Of a stretch of 64,000 bases of DNA, positions 57,901-64,000 are shown in pieces. This DNA comes from Blastomussa wellsi (Eukaryota > Cnidaria > Anthozoa > Scleractinia > Plerogyridae), in assembly GCA_947652115.1 (NCBI GenBank), contig OX393571.1, positions 17,554,856 to 17,618,855 on the forward strand, read 5' to 3'. Position numbers and translations under genes: made by a program. Under the pieces are notes generated by a model, which was not told the DNA's origin, did not search any database, and saw nothing but the letters and a program-made list of their open reading frames with translations. Numbering within the stretch: position 1 is the first letter of the stretch; the number at the start of each line of letters is the position of its first letter.

Positions 57901-60900
57901 GGCGCCGTGACAAAAGCTGTCCTGCTCTAAAAAAAGGTCTTTTCGCAAAAGTTTTGCACTTTGAACGGTTCAAGTTTTAGAAAGATGTTTATGTGTATAT
58001 ACAGTGGATCGTAAGGAAAGAGCAATCGTTTTCATAGCAAAAGTGAGTGTCAGATGTTTTCTTTGATTTCCGGCCGCCATGTTGGTGCCCTTCTAGCTGG
58101 ACACCAACATGGCGTCTCCATACTAAGCTCTATAAATTTACGTGAAATGCTTCTGCAAATAACTCCAGAATGGTGTAAAGCACAGACCTGATAGATGATA
58201 TTCATAGCCTTTTTTCATTGCATTTTTTCGAGTTTATTTTTTGATGGCGTGACAGGGAAAACCAGCTATTGGGGTGGGAGAGCTTAATATAACAGGGAGA
58301 TGGGGTATAACATATATAATTGAAACTGCTGTTAGAAAAGTAGCGCCTAACCTTCACACCAGAAGCCATCACCACTAAGTCCAAACTTGCATCTGCATTC
58401 ATACGAGCCAGCTATATTTACACACGAAGCTTCTTTACTACAATTATGATGACCACTGCTACACTCGTCGAAATCTAATGAAAAAATTAATTATAAATAA
58501 ACTTCTGGTATTTTCTTGACGAACTACCACATTCTTAGACGGGAAGAATGTCTAATTAGATGTTTCATTGTGTAGTATCACTGCACATTGTTACGAGTCT
58601 TGCAGTATTTTGGCGAGCTCAAAGATATGAACTACGTTATATACAGGGACAACCAACAAAGAAAGTGTGCCAGAATTCATTCTTTTATTCAAATGAATGA
58701 AAATGTATGATGTTAAAACATTTATCGGTGTTCGTAATTGTTGATGGGAAAACTTTACCGTTCCTTTTTTCTAGTACATGATCCATAATTGTTCCCAGCC
58801 AGCAATTACAAATAACAACAACGCGCGAAACTGTGTATGCACAATATAATTCTAATTTTTCTGTACTGACCTAAAGTTTTGACATCTTCGGCGACTTTCC
58901 ACGGACCTGCATTCTCTGTGTTACGACCTCGCACACTTATGGTAAAAGATGTGTGTTGAGGAAGACCTTTCAACACCACAGAATTATCATCAATTTTCAA
59001 AGTACTGCAGTTAATGAATGAACAGTACTTTACTTCATATGAAGTTACTTCCTCTTTTCGATCAAGCGGTGTCCACGTTACCTGAATGGTATCCCAACTC
59101 ACAACCAAAGCAGTAATGTTCTTTGGCATTTCTGATTAAAAAAATACAAATAAAAAATAAAAAGGTGCAATCAAGACAAAATTTTAGTTTGGGAGACAGA
59201 TATTTGAGAGGAACGCCGATAAATTAGCTGCTTTTTTGTTTGATTTTCGTTTGGCTCAAAAGTGCTTAAACCAAGAGAAATATCTTTTTAAATAACTAAA
59301 AAGTAGTCATAAAATTAAACTTCATACTATTAGTACGTGATTGTTTAATTTGCAAAATGTTTCTCTTGAAAATCAATACATATATTTTTTAGCGGACAAG
59401 AGTCAAGAAAAACACTATTTACTATCTGGACTAGTTTGAAATTGTTAAAAACAATAATAAAGACAGTAGACGCAACACAAACTCTTATAGCTAATATGGA
59501 GAGCATTGTATGGCAACCAAGCCAACCATGCAGTGAGGAGTATTATCATCTAGAGAGTTGTTAATCATACCTGTGACAGATGGTACTTTCTTAGTTTTGA
59601 TCTTGCTTTGTGAAGGCGGACCACCGCCCGATGACGTAAAACCTTGTATTGCTATTGTATATTCAGTATCAGCCATTAGATGAGTTATGAGGTATTCTTC
59701 ACCACCTTTGACTGCAATAAGCCTGCATCTACCTTTTTCCGTCCTGGAGAGCTTTAAATAAATAAATTTTCAGGTAAAATTCTCCGTGTGCCTCGCGGTA
59801 ATTGCAAAAATCAGCAAAGAGGTTAGGCACTATCTAGGCAAGGCATCAATGTCACTCGAAATTAAAACTGCTAGCAGTCCCTTTCTAGATAGTCGCGAAA
59901 TAGCCGAGAGCGCACAGAGCAGCAGAATATTGGAAATTCACTGCGATGATCATTCTTCACTCTCATAGAATATTAAGCTGTATCAGTATTAAAGGAGCTC
60001 ACTCTCTCGGAAATCTTGAAAAGTTTAGCATAAAGGTTTGAAGTTTGCGATTAATAGCGGAGCTTCGACGGCGGCGGAGCCCCATACTCATATGGGAAAG
60101 AAACCGAACCCCATTAGTTGATTTTCTCATGGTTATCATGGCTAGCGGTATTGCTCGTGGGCGCGTACGCACGAAGACGGCGACGACGGCGACAGAGTCG
60201 CTCAACATGGCGGCCATAAATAGCCATGCATTGTCAACCACACTTCAGCCTTATCAGCTTACATCTTTGTTATACGGCATCCATGTTATGGTCAATTGAC
60301 AGCTGTCAAATCGAGGTATTCGCTGACCAGTATCACATGACCAGATCGCGGGCTCAGGTTAGAACTCATCGAGGTACCGTGTTTTTTGAAGTTGACCGCT
60401 GACAAGGCGTTGGTTTTCTTCATTGATCTCGGGCTCAGGTACGATTTTTTCTTCTGGCAGCATTTTTTAACTTTTTATGGTCATTCTTAGCGGAAATTCC
60501 GCAATTCGAGTTGACGCGTTTAATTATTATTTATTTAATTAAGAACCAGCAAAAATACGGAGCTTGGCTAAATCTATACATTATTTTTCTGAATCTTCAT
60601 TATATTTGAAACACATCCTTGTTTCTTCTCAGCTTATTGTTAAATCTTTGGTCTGCTTTTGTAGTATAATTGACAATTATAATCATTTCATCGGGCATTG
60701 TAGCGTATTCTGCGGGTTAAAACGGAGAATTCAGCGGGCTAAAATATGTTTTAGCCCACCGTGTGGACCAATCAGAAACAAGAAAGGGAAGATGCCAGCC
60801 AATCGGAATTGAAAACCATGCAACTGTTCGCGCCATTTTCTTGCTCGCTAGCAACTCTTCAAGCTTCGATTGATTAAGTTGAAGATTTTCCATCTGCTGT

Positions 60901-63543
60901 TCGTGAGCGCTACAAGGAAAAAACGGCTTAAATGCCTAACAGTGAAGCAAATTCTCACTCTTCTCAGCTAGAAGAAGAGCAATTTATTTACGGAAACTCG
61001 AAGAAGAATCCAGGCAGCCGAACTGAAGTGAACGTAAGTTTGTTTTCATCGAGCGAAACTCGTTCAATGCCAAACTGCCAGCTCAGTTTGCTCCACAATT
61101 AAAAAACGCTAAATAGTTGTTTCTTTGCTGTCTACAGAATTCTTACAAAAAATAAACACATACGTGGTGACTAAATCGCTTTAATGACATTCTTTCTTCT
61201 GTTCTTACCTCAATATTGTAGCCTCGGAGTACTCCATTTATCTGAGCTGGAGGAGACCATTGCACCCAAAGGGAAGTTGAATTTTTTGCAGAAATTGTCA
61301 CATTCTGAACTTTTGTAGGCACTTAAAATACAAGTACAACTTGATTTTAATATTACGGCTTTGACGTTATATAGATAACTTATCATGGCAATGATAGATA
61401 AGAGTAGTATGTTCCAGATGTTCGGTCAGTTGATCAACATGGAGCAAAGCGGGATTAGCCACGAGAGAACGGCGAATTGACAAGAGATTTTTACCACATC
61501 CGATCGATACCCTTATTTTTGGCTCGTTTCTCGTGCTTCTCCTTAACAGGTGGCTTAATTATGAAATTTAAAATATAGTTTTTTAAGTAAACACTGATGT
61601 TGTAATCGACGGTACCCAGAAACCCATCCTAACCAAGTAATATACAATACCCTCACCGCCTTCTTCGGTGCGGCAAACTAGAGCTCCAAGGCGTTTTCTG
61701 CCGTTACTTTTGTTTTTCCAAAGACGGACCTTGTATGTGGTATGCGGTACTGAAATAAAATCAATTTAAGAAAATTCTTAAATTAAAAAAGCTGTAATTT
61801 AACATGCATTTCTACCAACAATGCATTCCTGCAGATGACGTTTTTTTGGTACCATGTAACAAGAAGAAATACTGGAAATTTGCTTTAATGTATATTTGAG
61901 TCAAAACATTTGCAAACGCCTTTGTAATGGGTATCAAGAAGGTGCCACCAACCATACCAGCATCTCTAAATGTAAAGGGTCTTTTTGAGAAATTGAAATA
62001 TGTCTTTCAATGTTTATTGTTTTTTTTTTTTTCATGCTAGAAGTAACGTCGTACACATCCATGTGTTTTGGCTAGCAGCAATACATAATAGGCACGGCAA
62101 AGGAGCATTCAGTCTTACCAAGCTCATTTATTAAATAGTGGGTGGTTGAATAGTTGAGATACTTCTGAAAAATCTTTGTTTTTCTCCTCCAGATTATTAT
62201 TTTGTACCCCGGATGACTTCCTTTCTTAAATAAACTTCTTCTTATGGCCTCCCATGTTACGTTAATCGTCGTATTTGAAGCAGTACAATTTATTTTTGAA
62301 AGCTCGTCTGAAAAAAAAAAAAGATTTCAAGATAATGAAAGCCATATTATTGTACATCCTTTATCTTTTACTGAAAGAATACGATTCTAGCAAATTAACC
62401 ACGAACTTTTAATATGGATAGCTCCTTTCATAACACAGAATGTTTATGAAATGCGATTTAAGTCGTGCAGTTCTTAGATTTTCATAAACAGTTTACACTG
62501 ATATACTGCTGAAACGAAAATGCTTTGACTGTATAATGATTTTACAGTCATATGTTTGCTTTGATATTTCAGAGTGCTAGCTGATTGTAAGTAATATATC
62601 AAACACGAGAGACAGTGTTTCATCGGGATATCCAACACCGAGAACGGAGAGTATTTTTAACGAACTTCGAGGTGTTTCAGGATATTCGATGAAATCCCTG
62701 TCTCGAGTGTTTGATATATCTTCCCAATCGAAACAAAAACTAAGGAGTAAACGGAGAAATAAAATCGTCAATACCTATGGTAATTTAGATCGGGTATCCA
62801 AACGTCCTTTGATTTTCTTTGTTTTAACTCGATGAATTATTAACGAGTTTGAGAACTTAAAATACAAAACTTACTCATCTGCAATTGGAATGTTCTCATC
62901 ACTTCATAATCACGCAGTGTTCTATTCCATGTTGTAACTTCATCATATAATGCACCGCTCTCCAAGTACAGCGACGCGCGAATGTCTTTCTCTGGGAAGC
63001 TGCCCCTTAGCTTAACATGTTTCGAAACATTACTTCCATTTCCAGCCGACGACGAGCTAGCGACCTTCTCTCCATTCAAGTAAGCAGTTAGAAGACCATT
63101 TGTGTCATTCCAAGTCAATACAATAAAATCCCAAATCTCCTGTTGAATTTTCAGTGGCACCTTCCAGTTGAATCCGTCGAAGAAAAACTCTGCAATAACC
63201 GTTCTTTCCGTGCGGACCGTCTCCGTTTGGTAAACGAAAATGCCTTGTAAATCAGTGAAATTATTTCTTGAAGTGCCAAGAAAAAGTTGAGGAGCTGTAG
63301 CAGTAGGCGTTATTTGTAACCAGAATGCCAAAGAATACCCAGAATTACAATCTGGCATATTAGTCAGGCAATTATCTGTGAAGGATCCTAATATTAAGCA
63401 GGATTTGCCAACTAAACTAAGGTAATCTGTATTGTTTAATGGATGCGTGTTGCCGATTAGCTTGGCATCATGTCCCGTTACTTGATCCTTGTACGGGAAA
63501 GGTCCGTTAAAGGTCCAGCTATGCGTAATGGAGCTTCGTATAT
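45373..63543 (-). CDS. Adhesion G-protein-coupled receptor aGPCR-2 (5'-partial, 29 exons seen)
   Basis: The paralogue of aGPCR-1 on the opposite strand. Exons (high to low): 63543-62875, 62307-62119, 61749-61657, 61321-61209, 59751-59571, 59131-58871, 58474-58352, 57612-57493, 57055-56955, 56752-56558, 54131-54063, 53356-53242, 52969-52832, 52630-52567, 52483-52345, 51555-51509, 51193-51055, 50527-50430, 50337-50235, 50058-49899, 49528-49462, 48816-48750, 48378-48293, 47721-47595, 47396-47355, 47202-47131, 46765-46726, 46156-46077 and 45744-45373. The visible part encodes 1355 residues with every phase matching. Order: LamG-like, FN3 x3, EGF, HRM, GAIN, GPS, 7TM, acidic cytoplasmic tail. It begins in phase 1, so the signal peptide lies beyond the window. 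No frame break is seen, although several retroelements occupy its introns. Ligand and coupling are unknown. Confidence 0.93.
47916..48017. mobile_element. Palindromic element A, copy 3 (single arm)
   Basis: GCTCCGACGAAGGGCTAACG, then CTCGAAACGTCAGCTCACGA, then ATCTCTTTACGGTGGCCAAT, then CCAGTTGATAAAACCAAATT. It is one arm of the palindromic element, in the intron between the TM5 and TM6 exons of aGPCR-2. The hammerhead-like core is 47916-47949 on the + strand. Confidence 0.85.
51055..56752 (-). CDS. aGPCR-2: GAIN domain and GPS
   Basis: Exons 56752-56558 (SLASKLSNITRPARGELVIR), 54131-54063 (VAQVANNLLDGKAMEAW, 69 nt as in aGPCR-1), 53356-53242, 52969-52832, 52630-52567, 52483-52345 (FQNPVMITLLNNQ), 51555-51509 (PTCVFWKMF) and 51193-51055 (GSWSTEGCN, then TVCHCYHLTSFSVLM). 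All GPS Cys and the Trp are present and the cleavage tripeptide His-Leu-Thr is intact. The 2.4-kb intron between the first two exons holds a Penelope-like reverse transcriptase copy on the other strand. A palindromic element abuts the donor of exon 52483-52345. Confidence 0.9.
51950..52340. mobile_element. Palindromic element A, copy 4 (full foldback)
   Basis: About 390 bp. The outer arms are ATATAATTTGGTTTTATCAA, then GGCCACCGTAAAGAGATTCA, inverted on the right. An inner hairpin of about 115 bp carries GGAGCTTCGCTATTGGCTGG against CCAGCCAATAGCGAAGCTCC. Each arm carries the hammerhead-like core (52052-52083 on -, 52237-52270 on +). The left side extends further (GTTTCTAAAGAAACTGTGGT, then GCGTCGGTGGGAAG) than the right, which is cut off about 5 bp from the splice donor of the aGPCR-2 exon 52483-52345. 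Confidence 0.88.
53717..53880. repeat. Short foldback flanked by a 13-bp direct repeat
   Basis: AACAGTAATGGAAAAACAGC, then AACGAAAAAAC (from about 53791), is inverted on the right as TTTTTTCTTTGCTGTTTTTT, then TCATTACTGTT (to about 53866). The direct repeat GAACCAAGAAATG occurs at 53717-53729 and 53868-53880. It lies in an aGPCR-2 intron. Confidence 0.7.
54146..56275 (+). pseudogene. Penelope-like retroelement with broken reverse transcriptase
   Basis: A hairpin module (54146-54320; ATTCCATGTTAGCGTGCG against CAGACGCACGGCAAC) precedes an RT reading frame of about 1.4 kb on the + strand. Recognisable blocks are YVLVPADKAGNNIIFVCKYY, LPQMYWIPKLHKTPKARFIA, STWDFSTLYTSLPHAKLKL, IGIPMGTNSASLLADLFLYT and FRYINDLFSVNN. 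These match the RT domain of Penelope-like elements. It is defective: in-frame stops at 54766-54768, 55060-55062 and 55348-55350, a frame change before 55377, and the catalytic YxDD reads YIND (Asp to Asn). The last part ends LQELRSAVCD at 55742 and no GIY-YIG domain follows. It lies in the aGPCR-2 intron between GAIN exons 56752-56558 and 54131-54063, in opposite orientation, its left end about 15 bp from the acceptor at 54132. Confidence 0.85.
56955..58474 (-). CDS. aGPCR-2: EGF and HRM domains
   Basis: Exon 58474-58352 (123 nt) is a calcium-binding EGF: DFDECSSGHHNC, CVNIAGSYECRC, GDGFWCE. Exons 57612-57493 and 57055-56955 form the HRM: DFCNEELFRNITWIRTLKG, then HCPFGFSG, then ATRTCSAETKAFWQKPDLTK and C. 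Intron positions, including the one in the Gly codon after the second Cys, are those of aGPCR-1. The intron between the two HRM exons contains a retroelement derivative starting about 15-40 bp from the acceptor. Confidence 0.87.
57094..57365 (+). mobile_element. Internally deleted derivative of the 54146-56275 retroelement
   Basis: 57094-57243 repeats the hairpin module (CAGACGCACGGCAACATGG and its inverted partner, with GTCACTGATGACGTC). 57245-57365 repeats the element's 3' tail (ATAATAAAGAAACAAAATAT; GGAACCAATCAAAATGCGTC), which in the long copy lies near 56150-56235. The RT region is absent, so this is a non-autonomous or recombination product. It lies between the two HRM exons of aGPCR-2. 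Confidence 0.75.
57871..57885. repeat. (CGTA)n short tract
   Basis: CGTACGTACGTACGT, almost four self-complementary tetranucleotide units, in the aGPCR-2 intron upstream of the HRM exon. Confidence 0.95.
58072..58116. repeat. Small hairpin (GCCATGTTGGTG arms)
   Basis: CGCCATGTTGGTG and CACCAACATGGCG are inverted around about 17 bp in the intron between the EGF and HRM exons of aGPCR-2. Possibly a MITE remnant. Confidence 0.8.
58871..62307 (-). CDS. aGPCR-2: three FN3 domains
   Basis: FN3-1 is exons 62307-62119 and 61749-61657 (INVTWEAIRR, GYKIIIW, VPHTTYKVRLW). FN3-2 is exons 61321-61209 and 59751-59571 (LWVQWSPPAQING, LRGYNIE, TEYTIAIQGFTSSGGGPPS). FN3-3 is exon 59131-58871 (IQVTWTPLDRKEEVTSYEVK, then HTSFTISVRGRNTENAGPW). 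FN3-2 is the canonical one, with the W.PP, GY and Y.I.V...T..G.GP.S pattern. The number of domains equals that of aGPCR-1, but the intron inside FN3-1 here and the single-exon state of the others do not match one to one. Confidence 0.87.
60932..61033 (+). other. Possible first coding exon on the + strand inside an aGPCR-2 intron
   Basis: ATG at 60932 opens 34 codons (MPNSEANSHSSQLEEEQFIY, then GNSKKNPGSRTEVN) that end exactly at a consensus donor GTAAGT at 61034. CCAATCAG and CCAATCGG boxes lie about 140-180 bp upstream. The 300 bp before it (60690-60850, with inverted GCGGGCTAAAATATG / TTTTAGCCCACC pieces) look repeat-derived. No downstream + strand exon was found, so it may be a transposon promoter and first exon, or chance. 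Confidence 0.25.
62875..63543 (-). CDS. aGPCR-2: LamG/concanavalin-like (pentraxin-type) domain
   Basis: One 669-nt exon encodes a jelly-roll domain: SSITHSWTFNG, LGSFTDNC, SGYSLAFWLQI, then LFLGTSRNNF, WDFIVLTWND, GLLTAYLNGEKVAS and ALYDEVTTWNRTLRDYEV. The sequence LAFWLQ, the LTWN strand, the AYLNG hairpin and the DEVTTWNR ending are those of LamG-like/pentraxin-like domains at the N-terminal side of several adhesion GPCRs. The exon begins and ends in phase 1. The homologous part of aGPCR-1 would lie left of the window. Confidence 0.85.
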
Positions 63544-64000
63544 CTAAATGATTAAAAAGTGAAATAAAGAAGGATAAAGAAACTGTCTTTCGGAAAATGA
63601 AAATAAAGAAAGTTAGCTCTTCTTTTTGTTTAGAGAAAAGGCAAGATGACGGAATATGAGCAAAAACTACAAAATCGTAACATCCGTTAATTTTACTAAT
63701 ATGTTTCTGTTTATCACAGGAGAAGTGATTATATTCAAAAGTTCACTTAACTCTTTTTCTACAGGCCAAAAAACAGGCTCTCTCTCCTCTCCACAGACAG
63801 CTTTATTTGCATAATTTATGCATATAATTTTAGGAAAAATGTGACTTTTTCAAAAATGAGGTGTGGTTCCTGGCAAAAGTTAAAAGCAAAGTTTTTTCTT
63901 GTTTTCTTGGCAACATGCCTACCAAATCTGCCTGAAAGCGAATGAAAACTCAATTAATTACAATTTTTTAATAACACCCATTTCAAGGTATAAAAGAAGC
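63544..64000. other. aGPCR-2 intron sequence to the window edge
   Basis: This follows the acceptor of the LamG-like exon on the - strand. It is AT-rich and I see nothing else in it. The upstream exons of aGPCR-2 lie beyond the window. Confidence 0.6.

Overview
This is nuclear DNA of an intron-rich animal. The mixture of vertebrate-like adhesion GPCRs with long ectodomains, a bilaterian-like ASF1, Penelope-like retroelement pieces and many small palindromic (foldback) repeats in AT-rich DNA fits a cnidarian, probably an anthozoan such as a stony coral. That placement is inference; no marker in the window proves it. No CRISPR arrays, operons or rRNA genes were seen, and I recognised no tRNA gene.

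Layout. (1) 323-13324, + strand: the 3' part of an adhesion GPCR gene (aGPCR-1) with three FN3 domains, an EGF, a hormone-receptor motif (HRM), a GAIN/GPS region, seven membrane segments and an alternatively spliced cytoplasmic tail. Its 5' end lies left of the window. (2) 17239-21484, - strand: a complete four-exon ASF1 histone chaperone gene of 155 codons, converging on aGPCR-1, with E2F-like and NRF1-like sites at its start. (3) 21485-25469: repeats, including a tandem pair of TTAA-flanked MITEs, two foldbacks and a decayed Penelope-like GIY-YIG fragment. (4) 25470-33437, - strand: a five-exon gene for an unrecognised 430-residue, partly basic protein. (5) 33438-37793: a 5'-truncated LINE and foldback repeats. 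(6) 37794-42438, - strand: a six-exon gene for an unrecognised, extremely Glu/Asp-rich protein of 629 residues. (7) 45373-63543 and beyond, - strand: a second adhesion GPCR (aGPCR-2) with a LamG-like domain, three FN3, EGF, HRM, GAIN/GPS, 7TM and an acidic tail. Its 5' end lies right of the window. Several retroelement insertions sit in its introns.

The two receptors share domain order, intron phases and many exact exon lengths, so they are paralogues, now in opposite orientations about 32 kb apart. Both keep the GPS His-Leu/Thr cleavage site and the TM3-ECL2 cysteines, so both look like functional self-cleaving receptors. The three genes between them have no evident functional link to the receptors.

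All exon coordinates come from splice-consensus and reading-phase matching by eye. Every junction listed keeps the frame, but none is confirmed by transcripts. UTRs could not be delimited.
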